A stretch of DNA of 64,000 nt from JAPPOI01 sp028818055 (GTDB taxonomy: Bacteria > Pseudomonadota > Alphaproteobacteria > Rhodobacterales > Rhodobacteraceae). A program made the translations under genes and the position numbers. The notes below the pieces were generated by a model. The model was not told the DNA's origin and did not search any database. It saw only the letters and a program-made list of their open reading frames with translations. This document shows, in pieces, positions 26,470 through 34,194 of the stretch. The stretch spans positions 868,001-932,000 of the forward strand of contig OZ253954.1 in NCBI GenBank assembly GCA_965267405.1. The letters are read 5' to 3'. Numbering within the stretch: the first letter of the stretch is position 1; the number at the start of each line of letters is the position of its first letter.

Positions 26470-26775
26470 TTACCAGCTTGACTTGACCATGCCTGGGATC
26501 TGGCCGTGTGAGCCAAGTTCCCGAAGCGCGATCCGGCTAACCTTCAGCTTGCGATAGTACGCATGCGGACGTCCGGTCAGCTGACAACGGTTGTGAAGAC
26601 GAGTGGCAGAGCTGTTACGCGGCAGTTTCGCCAGTTTCAGGCGAGCCTTGAAGCGCTCTTCCATCGGCTTCGATTCATCATTTGCGATTTCTTTCAGCGC
26701 AGCACGCTTGGCAGCATATTTGTCTACCAGCTTCTGGCGCTTCTTCTCGCGTTCGACCATTGCTTTTTTAGCCAT
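26470..26775 (-). CDS. rpsN: 30S ribosomal protein S14 (zinc-independent form)
   Basis: Small-subunit head protein of 101 residues. It contains NRCQLTGRPHAYYRKLKVSR and ends GQIPGMVKSSW, as S14 does. The CxxC pairs of the zinc-binding short S14 are absent, so this is the long form. It lies between rplE (18 bases) and rpsH (12 bases). Confidence 0.98.
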   Translation of the reverse strand: MAKKAMVEREKKRQKLVDKYAAKRAALKEIANDESKPMEERFKARLKLAKLPRNSSATRLHNRCQLTGRPHAYYRKLKVSRIALRELGSHGQIPGMVKSSW

Positions 26776-26793
26776 GTCGTATCTCTCCCAGGC

Positions 26794-27357
26794 TCAGCTG
26801 TTGAATGGCATGTTGAAATGCTTCAACAGCGCCTTGGCTTCTGCGTCTGTATCGGCAGACGTGCAGATGATGATGTCCATTCCCCAAACCTCATCGACCT
26901 GGTCGAAGTTGATTTCCGGGAACACTATGTGCTCTTTCAGACCCATGGCGTAGTTGCCGCGCCCGTCGAAAGACGAACCCTTAACGCCGCGGAAGTCACG
27001 AACGCGTGGAAGCGCGATTGTGACCAGACGATCAAGGAAGTCATACATACGGTCGCCGCGCAGCGTTACTTTCGCGCCAAGTGGCATGTCTTCACGAACG
27101 CGGAAGCCAGCGATGGACTTCTTGGCTTTTGTGATGACTGCGTGCTGACCAGCGATTGCAGTCAAGTCTGCTTGTGCCGATTTGGCTTTTTTCGAGTCTT
27201 TAACTGATTCAGCGCCAGCACCGATGTTCAGAACGATTTTCTCAAGCTTCGGGATTTGCATCTCGTTCTTGTAAGAAAACTCTTCTTTCATCGCAGCGCG
27301 AACAGCTTCTTTGTAATGCGTCTTTAGACGCGGGGTGTAGGTCGCAGCATCAAGCAT
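26794..27357 (-). CDS. rplE: 50S ribosomal protein L5
   Basis: 5S rRNA-binding protein of 187 residues. It has IPKLEKIVLNIGAGA near the N-terminus, IAGFRVREDMPLGAKVTLRG, and the C-terminal GMDIIICTSADTDAEAKALL. Its start overlaps the end of rplX by eight bases, so translation of L24 and L5 is coupled. Confidence 0.98.
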   Translation of the reverse strand: MLDAATYTPRLKTHYKEAVRAAMKEEFSYKNEMQIPKLEKIVLNIGAGAESVKDSKKAKSAQADLTAIAGQHAVITKAKKSIAGFRVREDMPLGAKVTLRGDRMYDFLDRLVTIALPRVRDFRGVKGSSFDGRGNYAMGLKEHIVFPEINFDQVDEVWGMDIIICTSADTDAEAKALLKHFNMPFNS

Positions 27358-27661
27358 CGATTACGTCCCCCGTTGTTTTGGCAACACGCACTTTCTTGCC
27401 GTCTTCAACTTTGAAGCCAACACGTGTCGGTTTGCCGTTTGCATCAAGAAGCGCCAAGTTCGACAGATCAATCGGCATCGCCTTTGGCTGGCGGCCACCT
27501 TGAGCCGTCTGTGTCTGACGCTGATGACGGATCGAGATGTTCACGCCGTCTACAACTGCTTTGCCGGCTTTCGGGTCAACGCTGGTGATTTCACCCTCTT
27601 TGCCCTTGTCCTTGCCAGCAAGCACGACGACCTTGTCGCCTTTTTTCAGTTTCGCAGCCAT
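27350..27661 (-). CDS. rplX: 50S ribosomal protein L24
   Basis: Large-subunit assembly initiator of 103 residues with the KOW motif KKGDKVVVLAGKDKGKEGEI. A basic loop RHQRQTQTAQGGRQ lies in the middle. The ATG at 27661 (MAAKLKKGD) is the family start; the frame is open seven codons further into rplN. It is one base from the rplN stop and overlaps rplE. Confidence 0.97.
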   Translation of the reverse strand: MAAKLKKGDKVVVLAGKDKGKEGEITSVDPKAGKAVVDGVNISIRHQRQTQTAQGGRQPKAMPIDLSNLALLDANGKPTRVGFKVEDGKKVRVAKTTGDVIDA

Positions 27662-27662
27662 C

Positions 27663-28031
27663 TTAGAGCACCTCCGGTGCAAGCGAGATGATCTTCATGA
27701 AGTTCTTGGCGCGAAGCTCGCGAACAACTGGCCCGAAGATACGTGTACCAATCGGCTCATTGTTGTTGTTGAGGATGACGGCAGCGTTACGATCAAAGCG
27801 GATCGCTGTTCCGTCTTCGCGGCGGACTTCCTTGGCAGTGCGAACAACAACGGCCTTGCGGACGTCGCCTTTTTTCACACGACCACGTGGAATGGCTTCC
27901 TTGACCGAGACGACAATAATGTCGCCAACGGATGCGTATTTACGCTTGGAACCACCCAGAACCTTGATGCACTGAACGCGGCGGGCGCCGCTGTTGTCAG
28001 CTACATCCAGATTGGTCTGCATCTGGATCAT
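27663..28031 (-). CDS. rplN: 50S ribosomal protein L14
   Basis: Large-subunit protein of 122 residues, the invariant L14 size, starting [20 protein letters not shown] and ending [12 protein letters not shown]. An 80-base spacer separates it from rpsQ. It is followed after one base by rplX. Confidence 0.99.
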
Positions 28032-28111
28032 TTGGTTTCTCCCGACTTCCGATGCCGCCTGCAGAGGACATTGACACCGGGGTTTCGTTCAAACCGAAAG
28101 GTTATGTCGGC

Positions 28112-28342
28112 TTACGCCTCGATAACCTCCCAGCGTTTCGATTTGGACTTCGGTGCGCATTCTTGAATGCGAACGATGTCCCCGACCTTGAAGGTGTTCT
28201 TTTCATCGTGAGCCCGGTACTTCTTGGACTTACGGATGGTTTTCTTCAGAACTGGATGCGTAAAGCGGCGTTCAACCGAGACTGTTACAGTCTGTGCGTT
28301 TGCGTCGCTGGTGACAGTGCCTTGCAGAATTCTTTTTGGCAT
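28112..28342 (-). CDS. rpsQ: 30S ribosomal protein S17
   Basis: 16S rRNA-binding protein of 76 residues with the OB-fold pattern GTVTSDANAQTVTVSVERRF and KYRAHDEKNTFKVGDIVRIQE (core RAHDEKNTFKVGDIVRIQE). It is three bases after rpmC and coupled to it. Confidence 0.98.
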   Translation of the reverse strand: MPKRILQGTVTSDANAQTVTVSVERRFTHPVLKKTIRKSKKYRAHDEKNTFKVGDIVRIQECAPKSKSKRWEVIEA

Positions 28343-28345
28343 TGC

Positions 28346-28552
28346 TTACGCCTCCGAAGCAGCGTCTGCTGCTTTTTCGTTCAAGATTGTTTTCACACGG
28401 GCTGCTTCACGGCGAACCGTGCGCATACGTGCGGTGTTTTCCAACTGGCCTGTGGCCTGCTGAAAACGGAGGTTAAAAGCCTCTTTCTTAAGAGAGTTCA
28501 GCTCGTCGCGGAGCTGATCGGGCGTTTTGTCCCGCAGTTCTTTGGCGTCCAT
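28346..28552 (-). CDS. rpmC: 50S ribosomal protein L29
   Basis: Large-subunit exit-tunnel protein of 68 residues, with MDAKELRDKTPDQLRDELNS and the helical LKKEAFNLRFQQATGQLENT. The ATG at 28552 is the family start and is preceded by AAGGAAA; an ATG 15 codons earlier is unlikely. It is the first gene of its block. rplP, which normally precedes it directly, is 6.7 kb away. Confidence 0.97.
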   Translation of the reverse strand: MDAKELRDKTPDQLRDELNSLKKEAFNLRFQQATGQLENTARMRTVRREAARVKTILNEKAADAASEA

Positions 28553-28652
28553 CGCCGTATTTCCTTTCAACATCACCGGGGCGCCCACGTGGGTCACGCC
28601 ATGATTCCGGTGGAGTTCATGACTGAAGGCTGCCGTTTAGGCGGATAAAAAC

Positions 28653-28682
28653 GATATAGCAAGCACTATTTTCAACTTGTCC
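28653..28682 (-). promoter_or_regulatory. Candidate extended -10 promoter for the rpmC-rpmD unit
   Basis: On the minus strand TGC directly precedes TATATC (-10 at 28653-28658), with only a poor -35 region near 28675-28682. It is about 100 bases before rpmC, in the only gap available between the regulator gene and rpmC. Confidence 0.4.
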
Positions 28683-28705
28683 CGGCAAGTGCTGGACAGC
28701 CGGAA

Positions 28706-29356
28706 TTACTCAAGCACACCGCGCAAAAACAAATCGACGCTCGAAGAGGTCCATCGACTGCGATATTCCGTGTCGTTTTCGATGTCCGCCCCACTGGATT
28801 TCAGTATCCAAGGTGCAAACTGAACTTGCGAAATGATCCGGTCCAGCATTGCGCCGGAAATCATCGGAACATCCAAACTTTTCCTCACAAACCCCTTTGC
28901 CTGCGCGTCTTCAAGGAATTTTACTAATGCCTCCTGAAACGCGCTCAATGTCGCGAGTTCACTTTGCTCCCGCATCACCACCATCATAACGTCACGCTCT
29001 GCAAGACAGGCCTCGAGAGTAGTTTCAAACAAAAGTTCAATTCTTGCGACAAGATCGTCCTGAGATTTTGCAGGGCTCGCAATCAGTCGAAGTGGAACGA
29101 CGTAGACCTTGGTGTCGAATTGCTCGACAACCGCGGCGAGCAAGCCATCCTTATTACCGAAGTAGTGGTGGATCATGTTGATCCCAGTCCCGGCAGCCTT
29201 GCAGATCTCACGTACCGAAACACCGTCAAAGCTTTTCTCCGCGAACAATCGCGCTGCGGTGTCGATCAACCGTTGACGAGCAGGAGCGCCTGCGACGTGG
29301 CTGGGCGCTCCTGTTTTCTGTTCTGTTTCGGCATCCATGGAAGATGGTCCGGTCAT
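28706..29356 (-). CDS. TetR/AcrR-family transcriptional regulator
   Basis: Regulator of 216 residues. The N-terminal TetR helix-turn-helix is read in RQRLIDTAARLFAEKSFDGVS, REICKAAGTGINMIHHYFGNKD. The C-terminal half is a ligand/dimer domain with YVVPLRLIASPAK and a late RIISQVQFAPWIL, similar to the CecR/YbiH group. The start at 29356 (MTGPSSM) has a GGGGT upstream; MDAETE at 29338 is an alternative. It follows the SRPBCC gene by 28 bases on the same strand and probably controls that unit through the dyad at 29902-29913. Confidence 0.88.
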   Translation of the reverse strand: MTGPSSMDAETEQKTGAPSHVAGAPARQRLIDTAARLFAEKSFDGVSVREICKAAGTGINMIHHYFGNKDGLLAAVVEQFDTKVYVVPLRLIASPAKSQDDLVARIELLFETTLEACLAERDVMMVVMREQSELATLSAFQEALVKFLEDAQAKGFVRKSLDVPMISGAMLDRIISQVQFAPWILKSSGADIENDTEYRSRWTSSSVDLFLRGVLE

Positions 29357-29384
29357 ACCGACCCCGTTGTAGCTCTTGCCGAGA

Positions 29385-29867
29385 CTACCCAGCGAATGCA
29401 GCGTCCTCAACCATTTGCGACCGCGGCGCAGCCGCTTGTTCGATCTCGGGAATGAACCCCTTGATGGTTTTTGCAAATTGGCCGCGAATGACGGGCAACA
29501 TCGGCGACATCCACCACGCGACCTTGATGGTAAGCGTGTTTGTTGCGCGGGTCTGGTATTGACCATGCCTTTCCAAACGCCAATGGCTGTTCACTTTGCG
29601 CATGAAGCCGGGAAGACCGTCTACAATGTCGAAAGCAAATGCGTGCTGGTCTCTATCGAATAGCGTGATTTCCTCTTTGATTGTTCCGGACGCCGCTGGT
29701 GTGGGTTTCAGTTCGCATGTGCGAATTGCGCCTTTGCCAATCGGACGATCCATAGACGATTTAACGACAGTATCGGACCATTGTCCTATGTCCGCAAAAC
29801 GTTCTCCCATCAGGTCCCAAACGGCGTCAAATGGGGCGTCGATCACGTGGTTGGTAACAAGTTTCAT
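29385..29867 (-). CDS. SRPBCC-family protein
   Basis: Protein of 160 residues resembling the polyketide-cyclase/START-like SRPBCC fold. It starts MKLVTNHVIDAPFDAVWDLM and continues with GQWSDTVVKSS and a late helix GQFAKTIKGFIPEIEQAA. Such proteins bind small hydrophobic ligands; the ligand is unknown. The ATG at 29867 has GAGGAG seven bases upstream. It is followed by a TetR regulator gene, suggesting a two-gene, self-regulated unit. Confidence 0.83.
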   Translation of the reverse strand: MKLVTNHVIDAPFDAVWDLMGERFADIGQWSDTVVKSSMDRPIGKGAIRTCELKPTPAASGTIKEEITLFDRDQHAFAFDIVDGLPGFMRKVNSHWRLERHGQYQTRATNTLTIKVAWWMSPMLPVIRGQFAKTIKGFIPEIEQAAAPRSQMVEDAAFAG

Positions 29868-29901
29868 GGTTAGCTCCTCGAATCTGATAATTAATTTAAT
29901 A

Positions 29902-29913
29902 TAACATTTGTTA
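29902..29913. promoter_or_regulatory. Candidate TetR operator upstream of the SRPBCC gene
   Basis: Perfect 5-2-5 dyad TAACATTTGTTA, 35 bases before the SRPBCC start and beside an AT-rich -10-like TATATT on the minus strand. Position and symmetry fit an operator for the TetR regulator encoded in the same unit. Confidence 0.5.
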
Positions 29914-30082
29914 CATTTTGAAAATCGTTTGTTCATCACATTCTAGTGCATTCCTGCAAGTAACTGATTTTATAAAATAAAATACTCATCTAGGGGGAAC
30001 GGCGAGCGTGTTTTCCCATGTTTGCGCCGGGTGGGGTGGCTATCGTACCCGCATTGAACAACCAAAAAGACGAGGATTCCCG

Positions 30083-30628
30083 ATGTCCATTTTGAAGCGC
30101 GGCCTAAAAGGAGCGCCGGTTAAAAGACTGCAAGAAAAGCTTGGCATAACTGCAGACGGCGATTTTGGGCCTGGTACGGAAAGAGCGGTTCGCGAATTCC
30201 AATCGGCAAACGGGCTGGCTGTCGACGGAATTGCAGGACCAGACACCTTTTCAGCGATGGGCCTCCATGAATTGGTACTGCTACGCAAAGGGTCGCGTGG
30301 TGCAGCGGTAAAGCGGCTTCAAAAAGGTCTTGGCATTGGCGCCGATGGCATCTTCGGATCAGGAACCGAGGCAGCCGTCAAAGAATTCCAAGCAGCTAAC
30401 GGTATTGACGCGGATGGACTGGCAGGTCCGCAAACACTTGCGATGCTCGACTCTTTTGAAGAGATGACGCCCGCCGTAGCCGAAGCAGCAGAAGTTCAAC
30501 CTGACGAAGAACACTTCGACAGCGAACCATTGCCAGAGCTCAAGGGGACCGATGTTGTAACTGGTTCGGTCATTCCCGTGCCTGAAAAGAAATCGGTCTG
30601 GGGAAAAGTAAAAGGCTGGTTCTCGTAA
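30083..30628 (+). CDS. Peptidoglycan-binding domain protein with two PG_binding_1 repeats
   Basis: Protein of 181 residues. Two consecutive peptidoglycan-binding-1 domains are clear: GAPVKRLQEKLGITADGDFG near residue 10 and RGAAVKRLQKGLGIGADGIFG (core AVKRLQKGLGIGADGIFG) near residue 75. Each continues with AVREFQSANG or AVKEFQAANG and D-GLAGP. The C-terminal 60 residues are acidic and end in a short basic amphipathic helix KKSVWGKVKGWF. There is no signal peptide, so the export route is unclear. The ATG at 30083 follows CGAGGA. It is a single gene on the plus strand. Confidence 0.85.
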   Translation: MSILKRGLKGAPVKRLQEKLGITADGDFGPGTERAVREFQSANGLAVDGIAGPDTFSAMGLHELVLLRKGSRGAAVKRLQKGLGIGADGIFGSGTEAAVKEFQAANGIDADGLAGPQTLAMLDSFEEMTPAVAEAAEVQPDEEHFDSEPLPELKGTDVVTGSVIPVPEKKSVWGKVKGWFS

Positions 30629-30682
30629 TCGACAAAGCTCAAGAACTGTATGGCTCGATCTCTTTACAGGGATTGAGCCGTT

Positions 30683-31411
30683 TTACATCGTTGCCCGAAA
30701 GGCCTGAACATCTTCGAATAGTGCCTCCACTTCATCGTCGTGAATTCCAAACTCGCGGAGCTTCGTGACCACACCTTCGAGATAGTCGAAATTACTTCCC
30801 AGAATCCCAGCCGCCGTCGCAATGCGCGATACGCACTCAGAGTATTCGAGCGAGCCTTCGATGACGTCTGAATTGTGATCGGCAACAAAAGCAAGGGCTT
30901 CAACGACGCCGTGATCGGTTTCGGCATTCAAGAAAACAGACAGATATCCATGTGTTACAACTTCGCGCTGCCAAAGAATTCTGGTTTCGTTGTCCAAGGT
31001 TTCTTTGGCCAAGCGCAGCACCAGACCGTCGCAGCCGTTACCAACATCCAACGCCGCCATTACCCCCGGACATTTGGCAGAGCCACGACCGCCTTTGTCT
31101 TCTTTCAGTATGAACTTGCGCGAATATACTCTGACACGAGCCCGGCGGACTTCAGTGAAAACCAACGCCGGGTCCCACATGAGGGAGCCGTAGCCAAAGA
31201 CCCATAAGTCGTTGTTCATACGGTCTTTTAGTGTCGCTCGACGCAAAGCTTCCCGTTCCGCATCTGAATACCACCAGCCACCTGGCAGATTGTGTTCCTT
31301 TCCCAGACGCTCCATTTTCTCGATATTGAAATCGCGGAAAAACGACGTCTCGGCAGGAGCAATTTTGCCTTTTAGATTAGGGTGATGGCGATATGGATCA
31401 GACTTGGACAT
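30683..31411 (-). CDS. ChaC-like gamma-glutamylcyclotransferase
   Basis: Protein of 242 residues with the ChaC hallmark WVFGYGSLMWDPALVF at about residues 71-86. That loop binds the gamma-glutamyl group, and a C-terminal helical part follows. ChaC enzymes cleave glutathione to 5-oxoproline and cysteinylglycine in the cytosol. The N-terminal 65 residues lack known motifs and are longer than in ChaC proper. It follows the oxygenase-like gene by 23 bases on the same strand. Confidence 0.87.
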   Translation of the reverse strand: MSKSDPYRHHPNLKGKIAPAETSFFRDFNIEKMERLGKEHNLPGGWWYSDAEREALRRATLKDRMNNDLWVFGYGSLMWDPALVFTEVRRARVRVYSRKFILKEDKGGRGSAKCPGVMAALDVGNGCDGLVLRLAKETLDNETRILWQREVVTHGYLSVFLNAETDHGVVEALAFVADHNSDVIEGSLEYSECVSRIATAAGILGSNFDYLEGVVTKLREFGIHDDEVEALFEDVQAFRATM

Positions 31412-31434
31412 ACCGCGACAGTAGCCGCGTTAGG

Positions 31435-32043
31435 TCAGCCTTCCCAACGATAATTGAAGCTGACACTGATCCGGTCATCTTCTGACATGTTCATGGGGAC
31501 TTCGTGGCGCAGCCAGCTTTCCCATAACAGAACGTCGCCAACCTTCGGTTTTACATAGAAAAATTGCTGCAGCTCTTCGGGCGCATCCTTGCGGCGGGGA
31601 GGCGCCGCCATCATCATGGCATGTCGCGGGTCCTCGAATTTGATGGCGCTGGCGTCACCCGGCATGGCGACGTACGTGGTGCCCGAAATCACCGAATGCG
31701 GGTGGATATGAGCGGTGTGGATGCCACCTTCGGGTAGGATATTTATCCATAGATCTTCGAGGGTTAGCTGCCCCTCCCCAAGGTCAAACGCCAACTCTTC
31801 AGCGAAGGACGAAACATGAGCATCCAGTTCGCGCTTCACCGCTTCGAAGATTGGCATCCGCCATGGCAAGTCAGTAAGACTGGCGTAGCTTGTATAACCG
31901 GGGAAGTCGTTGTCTTCGCACCATTTTTGTCCAGCCTCATCATCTTCCGCGATCGAATGGCACGTCGCCTCAAATTCCTGAGGATCAATGGCTTCGGACA
32001 GCTTTGATTGATAAAGCCGGGTGACAAAAAGGGACTTCGACAT
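31435..32043 (-). CDS. TIGR02466-type putative 2OG-Fe(II) oxygenase
   Basis: Protein of about 202 residues recognised as the TIGR02466 group. A jelly-roll iron site is suggested by HTAHIHPHSVISGTTYV with His and by GDVLLWESWLRHEVPMN, containing the distal His. A late arginine lies in EDDRISVSFNYRW. The substrate is unknown. The ATG at 32043 (MSKSLFVTR) was chosen to match the family start; 32061 is possible and neither has a clear ribosome-binding site. The divergent spacer to 32247 carries twin repeats. Confidence 0.82.
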   Translation of the reverse strand: MSKSLFVTRLYQSKLSEAIDPQEFEATCHSIAEDDEAGQKWCEDNDFPGYTSYASLTDLPWRMPIFEAVKRELDAHVSSFAEELAFDLGEGQLTLEDLWINILPEGGIHTAHIHPHSVISGTTYVAMPGDASAIKFEDPRHAMMMAAPPRRKDAPEELQQFFYVKPKVGDVLLWESWLRHEVPMNMSEDDRISVSFNYRWEG

Positions 32044-32096
32044 AAGGCAACGCTCGGTCATGTATACGCAATGTTAACGCGCGGGACGGGCTGAAT

Positions 32097-32145
32097 GTGC
32101 AGTTTTGTACATGCTTGTCGAGCGCAAAGTGTAGTTTTGTACATG
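32097..32145. repeat. Twin 17-bp repeats with TGTA-N6-TACA dyad
   Basis: Copies at 32097-32113 and 32129-32145 differ by one base (GTG[C/T]AGTTTTGTACATG). Their starts are 32 bases apart, about three helical turns. The second copy is a perfect TGTA-N6-TACA dyad and the first has one mismatch. They sit between divergent genes, consistent with paired operator sites for an unknown regulator. Confidence 0.6.
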
Positions 32146-32246
32146 TTCCGGGACGGTGGGTTTAACTGTCAGTAGATGGCGGGTGCGCAACTTTTGGGTA
32201 AGGTTTTTGCTGGACGGACCCTTTCCAGTTCAGCAGCGTGCACAAT

Positions 32247-32663
32247 ATGGACAACAACCAATTTCGACCTTTTCCCAATGACAAAGTTCCGGCGGCATTC
32301 GAGATGTTCCCAGCAGCCGAGCGGGATGCATTGCTCAAACTGCGTGAACTGATCTTCAAAGTCGCGTCGGAAATGCCGGAAGTCGGCCAGGTTGAAGAAT
32401 CCTTGAAATGGGAGCAACCTTCTTACGTGACCAAAGTCGGCACGCCCATTCGCTTAGGCGTCGCAAAGGACGGAGGGTTCGCAGTCTTCACCCATTGTCA
32501 AAGCCGCGTAATCCCGGAGTTCAAATCACTATTCCCGGATGACTTTCGGTACGATGGGACGCGAGGAGTGTTGTTTGGCCCAAGCGACACAGTGGACTAC
32601 TCGAAGCTACGTATGCTCATTCGAAATGCCTTGGGGTACCGGCTTTCCCAATCCCAGTCGTGA
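32247..32663 (+). CDS. DUF1801 domain-containing protein
   Basis: Protein of 138 residues recognised as DUF1801 (YdhG-like fold). It has the central EVGQVEESLKWEQPSYVTK and the later GTPIRLGVAKDGGFAVF. The function of the family is unknown. The ATG at 32247 was preferred to the in-frame GTG at 32238; no strong ribosome-binding site is seen. It lies downstream of the twin repeats at 32097-32145 and 36 bases before a GST gene, so the two may be co-transcribed. Confidence 0.82.
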   Translation: MDNNQFRPFPNDKVPAAFEMFPAAERDALLKLRELIFKVASEMPEVGQVEESLKWEQPSYVTKVGTPIRLGVAKDGGFAVFTHCQSRVIPEFKSLFPDDFRYDGTRGVLFGPSDTVDYSKLRMLIRNALGYRLSQSQS

Positions 32664-32699
32664 CTCGTGATCGAGTTCGACCAACATCCAGGCACCGTT

Positions 32700-33392
32700 A
32701 TGCAAAACACTGTACTTCCCAAAATTTTCCATGTCGTCATTCCTGGCTTCGCGCATTCGCGCAGCTTCAGATGCATCTGGCTTCTCGAAGAACTGGGCGT
32801 TGAATATGAAGTCATCATGGTTCAAACCGGCGTCCCATTCCGCGAGCAGATGGCGCCCTACGGAGTCACCCGGTCAACCAAAATCCCAACGATGCTTTTT
32901 CAGGGCCGCGAGATCGGGGAGTCAGGTGTGATTTGCCAGGTATTGGCCGAAGAGTTTGCTGACCAAAGGTCCTTTCTTGGCACCAGCGACGAGCGGCTCG
33001 AAATGCTGGAGTGGGTGGCGTTCGCCGAATCCTGCATCACATTTTTGATCCCATGCTGGCCGGTGATGCTGCGCCCCGGTTCGACAGTGGAAGAGCTGAC
33101 AAAGAAGGCGTTCAATCCAATGCGCCGCGTGATTGGCCGCAATGTTGAACACTTCGAGGCGCACCTTGGTGCACGGGGCAGCGAGTTCTTGTTGGAAAGC
33201 GGTCTAAGCATTGCCGACATGATGTGTGGCTACAGCCTGCATTCGCTAGATAACTGGGGGCTCATTGATTTGAGCGAAGCCCCACATGTGACGGCATACC
33301 TGGAACGTTTGCGACAGCGCGAAGCCTTCAAACGAGCGTTGACCTGTGACGCTCTTGAATTGGGAACGCATCGGCGGGGTGCGTCTTTTTGA
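32700..33392 (+). CDS. Glutathione S-transferase family protein
   Basis: Protein of 230 residues with a thioredoxin-like GST N-domain (IFHVVIPGFAHSRSFRCIWL) followed by LLEELGVEYEVIMVQ and the cis-proline loop TKIPTMLFQGREIGESGVI (core KIPTMLFQGREIGESGVI). The C-terminal helical domain contains SGLSIADMMCGYSLH, the N-capping-box region of GSTs. The active-site residue is probably the serine of FAHSRSFR. The ATG at 32700 fits the domain start; GTG at 32667 is an alternative. Confidence 0.88.
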   Translation: MQNTVLPKIFHVVIPGFAHSRSFRCIWLLEELGVEYEVIMVQTGVPFREQMAPYGVTRSTKIPTMLFQGREIGESGVICQVLAEEFADQRSFLGTSDERLEMLEWVAFAESCITFLIPCWPVMLRPGSTVEELTKKAFNPMRRVIGRNVEHFEAHLGARGSEFLLESGLSIADMMCGYSLHSLDNWGLIDLSEAPHVTAYLERLRQREAFKRALTCDALELGTHRRGASF

Positions 33393-33545
33393 GGTTTTTG
33401 CCAAATCTGCCGGGCCACCGTGTCCCCGCTTCGTTTCATTAGATTACGGCTGTTATTGAGTGGTTCATTGAACCGGTGCGCGCGGTGCCCTAGTTTGGCA
33501 CGGTTTCGCGCGGTTTGAGTGAGCCGCTGCTGGGGAGAGTACCGA

Positions 33546-33962
33546 ATGATCGCCTATGTCACCGTCGGGTCCGATGACATCGCCCTTGCGAAGCAGTTTT
33601 ACACGGCATTTCTGCCCGACTTGGGATACGGGTTGGAGGAAGGCCCGGAAGGCTTGAGCTTTGCTCTACCGGTTCCCGAAGGCCAATCTCCGATACATCC
33701 GGATTTCTATGTGAAGCCGCCGTTTGACGGAAATCCGGCGACTGTCGGCAATGGAACCATGGTGGCATTTGAGGCGCGCTCTCAAGCCGAGGTGCGACGC
33801 TTGCACGCCGCGGCGTTGGCGGCTGGTGGTTCTGACGAGGGCCAGGCGGGGTTTCGCGCAGACTATGGGCCAAGGTTTTACGTGGGGTATCTGCGGGACC
33901 CGCAGGGGAACAAGATTGCGATCTATTCCAGCAATCCGGACGAGCCGGGGCGAGATGGATGA
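33546..33962 (+). CDS. VOC-family (glyoxalase-like) protein
   Basis: Protein of 138 residues with one vicinal-oxygen-chelate domain: MIAYVTVGSDDIALAKQFYT at the start, then AFEARSQAEVRRLHAAAL. It ends with the typical YVGYLRDPQGNKIAIYS. These proteins bind a metal between paired beta modules; the reaction is unknown. The ATG at 33546 follows GGGGAGAG by seven bases. It is not related closely to the VOC gene near 57.4 kb beyond the fold. Confidence 0.85.
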   Translation: MIAYVTVGSDDIALAKQFYTAFLPDLGYGLEEGPEGLSFALPVPEGQSPIHPDFYVKPPFDGNPATVGNGTMVAFEARSQAEVRRLHAAALAAGGSDEGQAGFRADYGPRFYVGYLRDPQGNKIAIYSSNPDEPGRDG

Positions 33963-34194
33963 ACCGGGCATCGCCGAAGAGCGCATGCGGGCAATCGAAA
34001 TCAACGATTTTCAGACCAGCCGCGCTTTTTGCTGGGTATTCGCCTTAGAGCGATCGGATCATAACGCCGACATTGCTTGGGTTGCATAGGGCATTCTGGG
34101 CAAATTCACCGAAATTCGAGAAATCTTGACGCATATCAAGGCGGGTATCGGCGACGTTCGGCCATTGTCCTCTCTATTCCGAACGAGAGCACCA

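Noticed and set aside
33955..34089. Short frame (44 residues, MDEPGIAEER start) overlapping the VOC gene end
   Set aside because: No ribosome-binding site, family or conservation evidence. Probably chance sequence between the VOC and SDR genes.
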